Source of the DNA: Chromera velia
Taxonomy: Eukaryota > Sar > Chromeraceae
DNA length: 29,443 nucleotides
NCBI GenBank assembly: GCA_018398765.1
Contig: JAHBMJ010000705.1
Span: forward strand, 1-29,443
Reading direction: 5' to 3'
Below, in pieces: positions 11,101-22,253 of the stretch (its first letter is position 1; each line of letters opens with the position of its first letter). A model generated the notes under the pieces. It was not told the DNA's origin, did not search any database, and worked only from the letters and a program-made list of their open reading frames with translations. Position numbers and translations under genes: made by a program.

Positions 11101-11793
11101 AGCAACCAGGCTGCGACCGAAAAAGGAAGGGAGGGAGAGAGGATCCTGAAAGGAAAGAAATGCTCCAGAGAGAGTCTATGCAAAAAAAGCCCCCCCTGCG
11201 TCCCTCTCACGTCCCATGCCCCCGCGTCCAGGCGCATCTCTCACCCCCTTACCCTGTCCATTCGCTTGCTTAGCCACTCACTTTTGCCATTGCCCCTGAG
11301 AAGAGGGAGGGGACCCGTTGCTGCCTCAATCAGATGGAGGGGACCTCGTGCGGCTGCACACACTCACTCACTCACTCACTCACTCACTCACTCACTCACT
11401 CACTCACTCACTCACACGATCATAGAGACAAGCGGTGTGACATAGCCATACCCAGAAAGCGGGGCCGTGTGACATAAGAAGCAAGCCCTCAAAAGCAGGA
11501 AAGGAAAGCCGATGAAAGAGGCAGAGCAGAGAGAGCCGATCGACCTGCCGTATCTTGAATGAAGCATGTGTCTCCGTCCAGTGTTATGCAAAGGGACACC
11601 CCGGGCCAAAACATCCCAGAGACCTCATAAACCAAAATCGAAGAAGGGCGAACGAACAAACAATAAAAGAAGGGAGGACAGGGAGAGAATCCCAAGAACA
11701 TAAAAAAAAAGTCACTGCAGCGTGCTCACCCAGGCTGGCAGCCACGGTCGCCAAGTGCAGAAGCGTCAAGAGATCCCTTGCTACCATTCTCAT
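7213..11793 (-). CDS. DUF1499 domain protein, probably plastid- or secretory-targeted
   Basis: Seven exons on the minus strand: 11793-11730, 9565-9487, 9123-9036, 8798-8736, 8344-8261, 7642-7585 and 7304-7213. They total 528 nt (175 aa). All junction phases agree, and every intron is GT-AG. Family landmarks come in order: CPETPNC (residues 39-45), HFMAPLKF (57-64), VIETYPIPNGGIDGGGK (78-94), YLYAQFESKLFGFVDDFEL (106-124), YLRSASRLGDSDFG (133-146) and VNSKRINWML (147-156). This is the full DUF1499 domain, known from cyanobacteria, proteobacteria and plastids; its biochemical role is not established. The first exon encodes a signal-peptide-like start, MRMVARDLLTLLHLATVAA, and is the least secure part because its intron is 2.16 kb. 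A secreted or plastid location is inferred from it. It diverges from the LHC gene 1.2 kb away. The donor of exon 3 lies in a triplicated 32-bp repeat. Confidence 0.88.
7833..8219. repeat. ~390-bp compound microsatellite in a DUF1499 intron
   Basis: Blocks of (GACA)n, (GGAA)n, (GAAA)n, (CT)n and (CA)n fill most of the intron between the 8344-8261 and 7642-7585 exons. Long repeat-encoded open frames exist on both strands and are not genes. Confidence 0.93.
8958..9053. repeat. 3 x 32-bp tandem repeat spanning a splice donor
   Basis: Three identical 32-bp units at 8958-8989, 8990-9021 and 9022-9053. On the minus strand each unit contains the last 18 nt of DUF1499 exon 3 (ending ATCGTCAAG) plus the donor GTCAGT and 8 more intron bases. 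Only the first donor met by the transcript (exon end 9036) keeps the frame. Confidence 0.95.
9830..9890. repeat. 24-bp direct repeat, 37-bp period
   Basis: The stretch starting CCACCAGGCATCTTCGG occurs at 9830-9853 and again, identical, at 9867-9890. It lies in the long first intron of the DUF1499 gene, and its function is unknown. Confidence 0.85.
11360..11413. repeat. (ACTC)n microsatellite
   Basis: About thirteen ACTC units in the first intron of the DUF1499 gene. Confidence 0.92.
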
Positions 11794-13022
11794 TTTCCTT
11801 TCGTGTCGGGTTTCTGCTTTCTGCATCCATGGAGAGAAGGGCGTCATTGCTTGCAAGCTTGCCGACTCAGTCAATCAGTCAGTCAGTCAATGAGTCGATC
11901 ATGAAGTCAGGTGCTTGTACGCAGAGAGCGGCCACCACTTTAGCGTGTAGCGCGGAACACGGTCGAATAAAGCACTCAGCTAATCAGAAAGCAGCTTACT
12001 GACGATCACCAAGCCGTGAAGTGGCCCGGATACTCAGAGAGACGGGACAAGAGGACTAGGAAGCTAGGAGACGGTGTGATGAAATCGAGGGCGCAAGGCG
12101 TTGAAAAGAAAAATTGGGTAGGACGGAGAAAGGAGACTCGAAGAATTAGGTGGGTGGGTTGTCAGGCTGCTGAGGACGGGGGTGAAGGGCAGGGAAGTGA
12201 GTCAAGAGAGAATGAGAGAGAGGCACAAAAGACACGAGAAGATGACCCCGAGCGAGAAAACTCGGTCTCACTCGACCGACAGGTAAGCAAGCTCCTTTTG
12301 CCGTAAGAAACGAAGAAAGACTGACTTCTGCAGCTGTTCTCGATCTGATCCTCCCTCCAACTCGATACAGGCGAAGAACTGCCCCAATTAAGTCACAGCA
12401 GACCACCTGTCCGATCTGATCTGTGGTGCAGAATTTCTCGTCGGGTGCGCGGAAAACCTCCTCGCGGAGCGCTGGAGAAAACAGAAAGCTACAGAATTGC
12501 GATGTCGAGGGATTCGACCAATTCAAGCAAGAAATTCCGGTTCCGCTCACTGAAAACTTCAACGAATTGCTCTTGGAGACACCCTTGCCTTTTGGCCGTC
12601 TCCGCGAGCCCGGCGTTGCATGGATTGAGTTCTTTTTCGAGTCGGGGTGACTTTCCGGGGCCATGTAAGCGGCCCGCGGCTCTGACTTCTAGCTATAGGG
12701 CTTCGATCGCGCGGTCCCGAAAGGCTGAAGTGTGTGCACCCTCTCCCGAACGCGCACGAATTAAGGAGGCCCCGCGAGACGCGTTCGCGACTCGCGTGAT
12801 CCGTGTGGCACGAAAAGTCCGACGGAGCCCGTCTCCTTTTTTCAGGTTCGACCTGTCTCCTCCTCTACAACTCGTCTCGACCTCACAAGTAGTTATGTGA
12901 TGGTCATATGAATTAGACGCCCCCCCCCCCTCCACATAAATATCAGGCGGACGTACTGCATCAAGAACTCTTTACCCTCTCTCCTCTATCTGTATTACCT
13001 TCGGCTTTCTACCCCCTCCATC
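11794..13022. other. bidirectional promoter region, DUF1499 / LHC
   Basis: 1.2 kb between the divergent start codons of two probably plastid-targeted proteins. It has open frames on both strands (for example plus 12502-12900) but none shows a recognisable family. There is a possible orphan splice pair on plus (donor CAG|GTAAGC after 12282, acceptor ttctgcag before 12334), so a small transcript or 5' UTR intron is possible. An AATTAAGTCA decamer lies at 12386-12395. Confidence 0.5.
12936..12943 (+). promoter_or_regulatory. possible TATA-like element of the LHC gene
   Basis: ATAAATAT lies about 80 bp upstream of the LHC ATG, after a poly(C) run. A pyrimidine-rich leader (about 12970-13020) separates it from the start. 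Position and composition suit a TATA box with a short 5' UTR; no transcript data support it. Confidence 0.35.
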
Positions 13023-13598
13023 ATGATGAAAGTCGCCCTCGTCTCCGCCTGCGCTCTCTCATGCGCGTCCGCCTTCGTCGCCCCCAACCAGCCCAGCCTT
13101 CTGAGGTGAGTCTGTCTGTAAGATTCCATGGTTTCTGGTCGTGGAAGAACACCAAGGGGGGTATGGCGGCCTGTGGAAGGAAGTGCTTGCCCCAGTTTGC
13201 TGCTGGTGACCGGATTTTCTTGTCTGTAAACTTTGAGCCCCTCACCACTTCCATCCAGGACCTGCTGCTGATCATCCTGCTGATCTGACGACGATCCCCC
13301 TTCCGACTCATTCGCATGCCGTGCAACGTGCCATCCAGCCAGCCTGCCTGCCTGCTTACACGCCCTTTTGCCTGTCTTCCCCGCCTCTCTGTCTGCCCGC
13401 TTGTCGTGTCGATGAACCCCTGCCTGCCTGCCTGCCTGTGTCTGTCTGGCTGGCTGTGGCCAAGGATGTCCCCTTTTTGCTTCGCGACTGCCAGTGGTTG
13501 TTTGTTGCCATGTTTCTCTGGATTCTTTTGCTCCTGCAATTCTTCTCTTGCTCTGTATTCTCCTGTCCTGCCTGCCTGCCTGCCTGTCGGTCGGTCGG

Positions 13599-13666
<68 letters not shown>

Positions 13667-14382
13667 TGTGTGTCTGTGTGTGTCTGTGTGTGTCTGTGTG
13701 TGTGTGTCTGTCTGTCTGTCTGTCTGTGTCAGTCTTTCTGTGTCTGTCTGTCCGTGTCTGTCTGTCCGTGTCTGTCTGTCTGTGTCTGTCTGTCTGTGGA
13801 TCCGCCCCTTCCCTTTCACCCCACAGCGAGCGCGCAAACAATGGGTCCACGTATGACTCACCGTCAGAGCAGGAGTCCTGAGGAGAGAGAAGAGGTTTTA
13901 GAGAAGGTTCAAGGCCCAACTGAGCACCGTCGCTCCTTTGGTATGGGACTTTGGAGAGTTTCGTTACCGCCGAAAGAGTCCTCCCGCAAGATACGAAGAC
14001 ACAGCATCAGAAGAAATCCCCCTCCGCAGGGACGCCCCCCCACCCCCCCACCTCTGTCTAAAGAACATGACGGTGCCGGTCCCCACGTGCAGTTTTCTTT
14101 TTTCGTTTTGTTGTCATTTTTAATTTTTGTTGGTTTTTCTTGCCTTGTTTTCTTTTCTTCTCTTTCTTGTCTTGAGTGGAAGCAGCAGAGGAGTAGCGTG
14201 TGAAACCAGTGATCACGTGAAAGTCTGTCGGGAGGTGGAGAGGCAAGGGGCGCTTAACTCTCACCTTTCGGGCCCCCTGCCCACTTTGTCTGAGTTGTCG
14301 TGATGTTCCTTTGTCTTTGTTGCTTTCTTTCTTTTTGTCTATTGTGTCCATGAAGAAAAGAAGGGAGAAGAAGAAACATATA

Positions 14383-14422
<40 letters not shown>

Positions 14423-17400
14423 NNNNNNNNNNNNNNNNNNNNNCCCGCCCGCCCCCCCGCAACAACCCCCTTGGAGAAGATCGTCACCAGGAAAGTCAAG
14501 AAGATTGCACAGAATAGATGAGAACAGTTCCAGTTCCAGTGCAGCCGCCCTTGCCGAACCCGTTCCAGCTCCCGCCCCCATCCCGGTCTCTACAGACCAA
14601 CAACATCAAGACCCACACTCCCAAGAAGGGATGGAGGGGGAGCTCCCATCCCCCATCACACCTGGATCCGCCCCTTCCCTTTCACCCCACAGCGAGCGCG
14701 CAAACAATGGGTCCACGTATGACTCACCGTCAGAGCAGGAGTCCTGAGGAGAGAGAAGAGGTTTTAGAGAAGGTTCAAGCAACTGAGCACCGTCGCTCCT
14801 TTGGTATGGGACTTTGGAGAGTTTCGTTACCGCCGAAAGAGTCCTCCCGCAAGATACGAAGACACAACATCAGAAGAAATCCCCCTCCGCAGGGACGCCC
14901 CCCCACCCCCCCACCTCTGTCTAAAGAACATGACGGTGCCGGTCCCCACGTGCAGTTTTCTTTTTTCGTTTTGTTGTCATTTTTAATTTTTGTTGGTTTT
15001 TCTTGCCTTGTTTTCTTTTCTTCTCTTTCTTGTCTTGAGTGGAAGCAGCAGAGGAGTAGCGTGTGAAACCAGTGATCACGTGAAAGTCTGTCGGGAGGTG
15101 GAGAGGCAAGGGGCGCTTAACTCTCACCTTTCGGGCCCCCTGCCCACGCTGTTTGATTGTTGGTGCTGTTCTTTTGTCTTTGTTCTTTCTTTCTTTTTGT
15201 CTGTTGTGTTCATGAAGAAAAGAAGGGAGAAGAAGAAACATATAGTCTGTCTGTCTGTCTGTCTGTCTGTGTGAGTCTCACTCCGCCCTGTTTTCTTTTC
15301 TTTTGTTGGGGATCTGTTGCAGCAAATCTCGGACAGCCGCGTCTGCAAGTGCCAGTTTGGATTCCTTTCCTGAGGACTTGAAGGGTCGGTCAGGCAGTCA
15401 GCCAGTCAGCCAGCCAGTCTCCATCTCTTCTCTCAGGCATGTGGTTTTGGTTTTACGTTTATTCCTGTGCGTTTGCATGTTGCTATGTCGAGTTGTGTCC
15501 GTTTGTTTGCACCTCGTCTGAGGAATGCGGGAAGAGCCCATTTTGCATTTCGGTGTACGCTGCTTCACCAAGCGGTGGGTGTTCCTTCCTTAAATTTTGT
15601 GGACTTTCTCTCTCTCCGCTTCTCTCGCACTGAACCCCTCGTTCTTTTCTGCGCGTTGCAGGCCTGTCTTGACCTTTCTTTTCCTTTTACAATCTGGATA
15701 GACACACACAATTAAGTCACCAGTCCCTTCTACCCCCTTCCATGTAAGGCGATGTCCTCCCTTGCTCTGTCGGTCTGTCTGTCTGTGCCTGTCTGTGCAG
15801 GATTCGACTTCAACCCCGGATTTGCCAAGAAGGGAGTCGCATGGGACCCCCTCAACCTGGCTGGAAGGTTCCCTCAATACCTTCCCTTCTTCCAAGAGGC
15901 AGAGATCAAACACGGACGCGTGTGCATGCTCGCAACCGTCGGGTGCTTGGCAACCGCTCTCGGCATTGCCCTGCCTGGCAGGACTGGTTGGTGGGGCCCA
16001 AAGTCTTTTTGGAAGTCGAACTGTCGGGAGAGAAAAGAAAGGGGGGAAGGTGACTGGAGGCAAATACTTCATGCTGAGTTGAGGGAGGATGGTCTTCATG
16101 GGTTGGAAGGAAGGAAGTGTGAGAAGGAGGCCAAGCAGAGAGAGGTACTGTGCAGGGGCGTGGAGAGGAATGGATGTAGTGAGGGGTCTAGAAAGGCAAG
16201 AGACCTGACTGGCGGCGAACTTCATTTGTGTCTTTGCGTGCCCTTTTTCCGTTTGTGTGTGTGTGTGTGTGTGTCTTTTTGTGTGTGCAGGCATCAGCGT
16301 AGTCGAGGCCCACGATAAGATGGTTGCTGAGGGTGAGTGGTTTGTGAAGAAAGAAGAAGGATGGAGAGATGGGACGGGCTGGTTTTTCAGTCCTTAGTCA
16401 TATCCGCTTCTTTCCTCTTTACAGAATCTTCCTCAGTCTGTGGCGTCTCCCTGCTCTCAGAGTGAATAGTCTCTCATTAGTGTTATTATTATTTTCAATG
16501 AACCGTGTCTGCTCTCTTCTCTTCTTTCACTCACCCTTTGATCAAACCATCCTTGGAGTGGAGTTCAGTTTTTCAGGTGGGACGCGAATTTGAAATAAAG
16601 TTGGGTGCATCCCAATTGAGTGACGCACGCATGCGAGGTCCTGCTAATGGCTTCGATTTTTTGGGTGCGTACATTCTTGGTTCGGGTTTGTATGTAAGAG
16701 AGGTCATTCTTTTGTCTAATCCGAAACAAACAAAACAAAACAAAACGAGTCGCGGTTCCTGCTTTGCCGATGGAGCTGAACTGAATCTGTCCCCACCTCT
16801 CCTTTCTGCCGACCTCTGATGAATGAGCATGCAGGTGTGATGACTCAACTTTTCGGCTGGGTGAGTCCAGTGGGGAGGAGGAATCCAGAGAGTCGGGGGG
16901 AAAGAAGGGAAGGAAGAAGAGCAAAATTTGTAGGCGTCAAAGCAACACAGAAAGTGCTCATCTTTTCTCAGCGTCGCTCACCACCTGTAGACTCTCCTGC
17001 ACATGCACAGGGGCATGACAAGCTGTGCTGTGCACGAATTGTTCGAGGGGTTGTTCTGGCGTTTCGGTGTAGTGGCACGGAAGGAAGAGCAAGTCTTTCA
17101 AAAAATGAAATGCGATGTTCCTATTCTTTCAGCCTTCCTTTCCCTTTCCCTCTCCCTCTCCCTCTCCCTCTCCCTCTCTCTCTTTTCGCCTCCCCTGACC
17201 TGAACGTATCTCACCTATACACTAGTAGGAAGCAAGGCATGGATCCGCAGAGGGGATGTGTGTGTGTGTGTGTGTGTGTGTGGCCAAGCACTTGATCATG
17301 GGAGTCCGCTACACACAGCCCGGTCGGGTGTCCTTTTGTCTCTTGGGCAAAGTTAATAAAATGAAGCCAGGGCTTCTACAAAGTTCGGCCGATCTTGATA

Positions 17401-17984
17401 CGTTCACAAGACTGTGTGCTTTCGATCACTCATCGGGGTGCATGCCTACGAAAAGTACCTGGATGCAAATGTAAGTCATTCATGAATTCTTTGCTTTCCC
17501 TTCTCTCTTTCTTCCGTTTCCGTCTCCCGTTTTCTTTCTTTCTTTGTGTCTTGTTTTGTTATCTGTCTGTGTGACCTTCAGATCGGATTGCTCGAGATGT
17601 TGACCTTCAGAACCTGCCTCGACATGGACAAGAAGGACAGGTCAGTTTCGTTGTCTCCTGCAGTCTGTGGAAGACGGAGGGGAGAGTTTTGACGGAGTTT
17701 CTCTTCAAGGGTGAAAGGGGCTGGCAGGGCGAAGAAAAAGGCAATCAGAAAGGAACGAAGAAATGACATGGAGGGATGGAGAAGGGAGCAGAGCTTTGTA
17801 TGGACTTCCAGTGGATGTGTCCATCTCTTGTGTTGCCTCTCTGTCGTTCAAGAGCTGCGGCGTTTTTTGGAGTGGAAACGAATGCAAACACATTTGAAGG
17901 CAAAGCAAAGTGACATGAAACGACCGATGAAGAAATGAGACACTGAACCATAGCACACCAACCAAGTTTTTGTCCTTCCCACTG

Positions 17985-18020
<36 letters not shown>

Positions 18021-19228
18021 CGATTGACTCTTCCCTCCATGCGTGCAGAGCACCTGGCGACTTCTCCTTCGACCCGTTGAAGCTGGTCGGTCGGTCGGTC
18101 GGTCAGCATTTCAAGAAAAGGAAAGAAAAGAGAAGAAACGCCAGGGAGGGGAGGCAAGAGTCGAGGAGGAAAAGCGAGAAAGAAGCAAGAGGGTGAGACA
18201 GAAAAAAAAAACGCAGGAAAGAAGGGAGAGAAAAAGAAAGAAAGAAAAGAAAGAAAGAGTGAGCGGACGAACGAACGAACGGACGAATGAATGAATGAAT
18301 GAATCAATGAATAAAGCAGAATGAACTCAAAGAAGAAAGAGCGAAAGAAGCAAGGATAGGTATACCTGAACGAGAGGAGAAAAAGACAGAGAGATGCATT
18401 ATTGAAAGTTGGTTTCTCACTCCACTCCGGGCCTTTTGTCTCCTCAGAATTTTCTGTTGCTTCAAACCTGTCTGTCCCTCTTTCGGCTTTCACTGACCTA
18501 CGAGCTCTTTTTTTCCATTCACATTCGATTGGATCATGCACTGGGAAACCAAACGAACGATGCAGGGGTTGCGACGATTTACCGACTGTACAAACGACTG
18601 TACCAAAAGCGGGGGGCATGCAGGCGGGAAAAAAACAGCAGCCAACGGCTTTTCATTTTGCTTGTTGTGTGCCAACCAATCTGGACTGCCTCCCTGTGTG
18701 TGTGTGCAGGGCAAGGAAGACATGACGAAGATGAAAGTGAGAGAGATCAAGAACGGACGCCTCGCCATGCTTGCCTTCTCCGGTCAGTCGGTTCTTTCTT
18801 GCGTATGGTGCATCTTCTTCGTTTGTGTGTGTATCTTGCTGCCAATCGGAGGGAGACGAGAAAATGATGTTTGTCAGCAACTGAAGAGAAAGGAATTCAA
18901 GCAACTTAAAGACAGCCTGCTTGCACGGGATCGGTGCCGTTTCCCCCTTAAAGGCCTGAATTCTCCCATGCTTGTGTCTTTTTCCTTCCCGCCGCCAGCT
19001 GCATGCTCCCCTTTGCCTCGCTCCATTTCCATTTCTGCGTCGGTCATCTGTTGCTGTCTTGCTCTTACCGTTCTTCATTGAGGACTGTCCACAGACTTTC
19101 GTTCTTTTTTGTGTTTCTCTTTCCGATTGATTCCCCTTCCCCCCTCTCTTTTTGTGCGACTGACGGGGTGCGTGATAGCATGCATGTATGCCTGTACAGA
19201 TTTGTAATAATGTATACGCGGGCGCGCG

Positions 19229-19263
<35 letters not shown>

Positions 19264-19312
19264 AGGCATGATCACCCAGGCAGCGCTGAGCTCCAAGGGA
19301 TCTTTCCTTTAA
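13023..19312 (+). CDS. light-harvesting chlorophyll a/c-binding-like protein (LHC/FCP family), plastid
   Basis: Thylakoid antenna protein binding chlorophyll and carotenoid. Nine exons: 13023-13105, 15323-15384, 15801-15986, 16291-16332, 16835-16860, 17582-17640, 18049-18085, 18710-18782 and 19266-19312. They sum to 615 nt (204 aa), with all phases compatible. Residues 1-19 (MMKVALVSACALSCASAFV) form a signal peptide ending in ASAF, the import motif of secondary red plastids; a Ser/Ala-rich transit peptide follows. Helix 1 carries EAEIKHGRVCMLATVG (81-96), then LGIALPG and VEAHDKMV. The middle helix is VMTQLFGWIGLLEMLTF. APGDFSFDPLKL precedes helix 3 with REIKNGRLAMLAFSGMITQA (176-195). Chlorophyll-ligand Glu and Arg are present in helices 1 and 3. 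Length is normal for the FCP family. The 26-nt exon 5 and 37-nt exon 7 are very small. The exon 3 donor (G|GTTGGT) is the weakest boundary. It converges with the EF-hand-like gene. Confidence 0.93.
13566..13799. repeat. compound microsatellite in LHC intron 1
   Basis: (TGCC)n, (TC)n, (TG)n and (TGTC)n blocks follow one another and run directly into the first copy of the ~0.6 kb duplicated segment. Confidence 0.92.
13797..14422 (+). repeat. direct duplication, copy 1 (LHC intron 1)
   Basis: About 626 bp starting TGGATCCGCCCCTTCCC. It is nearly identical to 14663-15271 over the first ~490 bp, with at least one 3-nt indel and a substitution (ACAGCATC versus ACAACATC). The last ~130 bp are more diverged. 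It ends in GAAGAAGAAACATATAGT followed by (TCTG)n and then the N gap. Both copies contain a pyrimidine-rich tract ending ccccacag, but using it would put a stop in the LHC frame. Confidence 0.93.
14423..14443. other. assembly gap (21 N)
   Basis: Run of N following a (TCTG)n microsatellite and preceding a C-rich stretch. True size and content are unknown. It lies between the two copies of the duplicated segment, so copy number there should not be trusted. Confidence 0.99.
14663..15271 (+). repeat. direct duplication, copy 2 (LHC intron 1)
   Basis: Second copy, offset about 866 bp from copy 1. It carries the same terminal box GAAGAAGAAACATATAGT at 15229-15246 and then (TCTG)n to about 15271. 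Exon 2 of the LHC gene begins only ~50 bp later. Confidence 0.93.
17145..17281. repeat. (CCCTCT)n and (TG)n repeats in LHC intron 5
   Basis: A CCCTCT hexamer array (about 17145-17182) and a TG run (17256-17281) lie in the intron between the 26-nt exon and the exon at 17582. The sequence between exons has no LHC-like coding. Confidence 0.9.
17985..18305. repeat. tetranucleotide repeats flanking LHC exon 7
   Basis: (TGAT)n at about 17985-18020 precedes the 37-nt exon 7. (GGTC)n at about 18085-18104 starts right at its donor, producing several overlapping GTCGGT sites at 4-nt steps. AAAG-rich and (GAAT)n tracts follow to 18305. Confidence 0.9.
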
Positions 19313-20965
19313 ACATGAGAGGATCATGACTTTTTCGGAATTAAGTCCTTCCTTCGTTCCTTCCTTCCTTCACGAATGGATGAATGCGAATTTAATTGCA
19401 TGCGTCTGCCTGCCTGTCTGTCTGTCTGTTCTTTCGGTCTGCGCGTCCGCGTGCACACTGACTGTCTTGCGGCATGAATGAATGAGTGCGTATGAATGCT
19501 TCAGAATGAATGCATGAATGAACATTTCCTTCCAAGTTTGTCAGTGTCGGTCCGTCGTCTGAAGCAGGGGGTCGGTCTGCGTGGCCTGCATTGCTGTCTG
19601 TGTCTTTGGTAGATCGCTCGTGTTTTTCGGTTTCTTTCCATCCGTTTTTTTGAAGAAATGGTGCCAAAGCATTGGGGGGGGAGAGTCACAGGAGAGAAAT
19701 AGAGAGACCGAAAACGATCGAGGGCGATAGGAACGAACTGTGTTGAGTCTGTGTCAACCACAGAAAGAGAGAGAGCTCAACGGCACAACTGAGAGAGAGC
19801 ACGTGTGTGCCGTGGTCGAGAGGCGATGTTGCATCCTCGTATGGCTCCCGCAGCTTTGAATGCGATTTATCGGTCCATTGGTTTGTTCGATCGATCGACT
19901 CGAAACTCCTTCCGACATGGGGCTGGCCTTTCGTTTCAGCAGCAGGCGGGGGGGGGGAGTTGCGGTTCTCTTTCCGAGCCTTGAGTGAGGAGCTTCTTTT
20001 GAATTCCTCTCGGTCATGTGTGTACGCGCTAGCTGACGGGGTTGACGCACACGTACCATGCATGCAGGGGCACACCGGTACCATGCATCCCCAGGCTTGT
20101 GAGTCTGTCTAATGAAGAAGGTGGAATATTCGTGGCTTCAAGTCTTTGATACAGTGATACACATAAAGATCGAAGCTAGGATCGTCGCTAGGATTGACGA
20201 CCATACAAATTAATTTATATGGAAATTTAAGAGTATAAAGAAATTCAATTCTGATTTATTTAGAGATGCATATATGTTGTTTAGCTCCCGGCCCTAGCAT
20301 CATTGTCGATTCATCATTCATTAATAAGTCACTAGGATAATTAAGTCAATCTCTAGGTCAATCTAGAAGTCAATCTATCTAGCAACTGATCGACTTTTGA
20401 AAGTCGGATTCCAGGATGAGGTTTCATTTAATTTAATTTATAAAATACTATGTGGGATTGTTTGAATTCGTTCCAAGTGTTAATTTTTTATATTGTTTAT
20501 ATACGACTTAATTTATACTTTTGTAAAGTTTAGTGTGCGTGTCTTTACCACTGTTTAGACAATATGCAGACCTAGATGTAGATTTACACTAAGACTTCAA
20601 GTTACATAAATTTTAAAACATCGTATGTTTGTTAGTGTGTTTGTTTCTGGAGACATAATCGAAGAGTTTTTGTTTAATCGAAGTCTGATTCGAATAGTAT
20701 AATGTTTATATCATACGCTAAATAATATGATCACAATTACTAGCATAATTAACGCTAAATCGTGTTGCAATCAATCTAGTTAGCATGTCATAATACTGTA
20801 GTAGGGTTGCCAATTAACCCTTTGGCATCTGCATGATGCTTCTCGAACTTGATTAGTTCTTGTTCGAAGTTGTTCCGCATGCCAGTGTGTAAGTATGTAT
20901 TGGTGAATTCGAACTTTGACCGTGCTTTGGTTTTGGAGGCGCGAAGCCCGTTAGTTCAGCTCGAT
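19313..20965. other. convergent intergenic region with AT-rich island
   Basis: 1.65 kb between the LHC stop and the stop of the EF-hand-like gene. The part to about 20110 has ordinary composition with TTCC and GAAT runs and no supported gene. From about 20120 to 20900 the sequence turns sharply AT-rich, with no long open frame and repeated GTCAATCT(C/A)TAG-like words at 20343-20385. 3' UTRs and poly(A) sites of both genes are expected here. Confidence 0.6.
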
Positions 20966-22052
20966 TCAGCTGAGAGCTCGCAGCATTGCTTCAGCAGAGA
21001 TCTTTCCCCGTGATCCCGCTCCTGCTTCAAGAGATTCAAACAAACTGCGAACCTCCTCAACCAAAACCTGGGGACCGTCTTGGGATAGCAACTGCAGCAG
21101 ATCGACAGAAGGGTAACTCATGTCTGGGAATGGAACCTGTGCAGCAATGTAAGCACGTTTACCACCTCAGGTTGAAAAGCCTACCGCACCCTCCTTGCGT
21201 GCCGAAGTAAGTGGGGGCTTGTGCGAGGGCGGCAAGGGGGGGTCATTGAGTGTGTGCCCGTGTGTGTGTGTTTGCAGGTGGGTATATGTGTGTGCCTAGC
21301 TGTCTGTATGTGTGGGTATGAAAGCAGAGAGGTCACTTTCTTCTCACTTCCATCGCGAGTTCTGCCGCACTTTCTTTCTTTCCCGTCTCTTTTTGGTCTT
21401 TCTTTGCTTGAGCCATCGGCCCGTATTGTGGGTGCCCTGCAGTGTCCCTTCATTTCCCTAATATCTTCCCTTAGCGTCATCCGTCAAGAAAAGACCGATG
21501 CAACACTACTACTATCACCCCAAAAACGTCTTCGCACAGACGACGAAGAGGACAGAAGATCAACAGCAGAAGACTGGAAGGAAAAGGAAGATGAAAAACC
21601 TGTCAACCCCCGATCTGTTCTTGCTGACGTACTCACTCGTGCAACAAAATCCGCGTTCAATTCCCCTGAGGTCTTCAACGTTCCCTGCTGCCTCAACCAG
21701 GACTCGACGGCCGTCTCCGAGAGGGAGGAAGCCTTTACACCCCCCCTGAGGTCGTACAAGCCCCGTGCAACCTGCTCGACGGCCTCCACGTACTCTTCTT
21801 GCTCGAGGAACCCGACAGGACCTGTGGACCTGCAGGCAGATTCAGGCAGATGCAGGCAGGCTCCGGCCATATGCGTTCACTCACTCACTCAAAGCATCTT
21901 GGATGGTTTTTTGTGTGTGGATCTGTTTGTGTCCCTGCCCATTCCCGCTCAATTGCGCAGTGGGTGGGAGGGAATAGGAGGAGGAGGAGCGGAGGAGCGT
22001 CAGTGATGACAGGCGGAGTGTGGGACAGAGAGAGAGAGAAAGCCCATGCATC

Positions 22053-22113
<61 letters not shown>

Positions 22114-22146
22114 CTATATGTTTCTTCTTCGGACAGACAGACAGGC

Positions 22147-22205
<59 letters not shown>

Positions 22206-22221
22206 ATATGTTTCTTCTTCG

Positions 22222-22253
<32 letters not shown>

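Noticed and set aside
12146-12900. Overlapping frames on both strands in the DUF1499/LHC spacer
   Set aside because: Some use GTG rather than ATG starts. None shows a family motif, and strands cannot be told apart by content.
13316-14203. Plus-strand 295-aa open frame
   Set aside because: It covers microsatellite and the first copy of the duplicated segment within LHC intron 1; the sequence is CVCVSLSL-type repeat translation.
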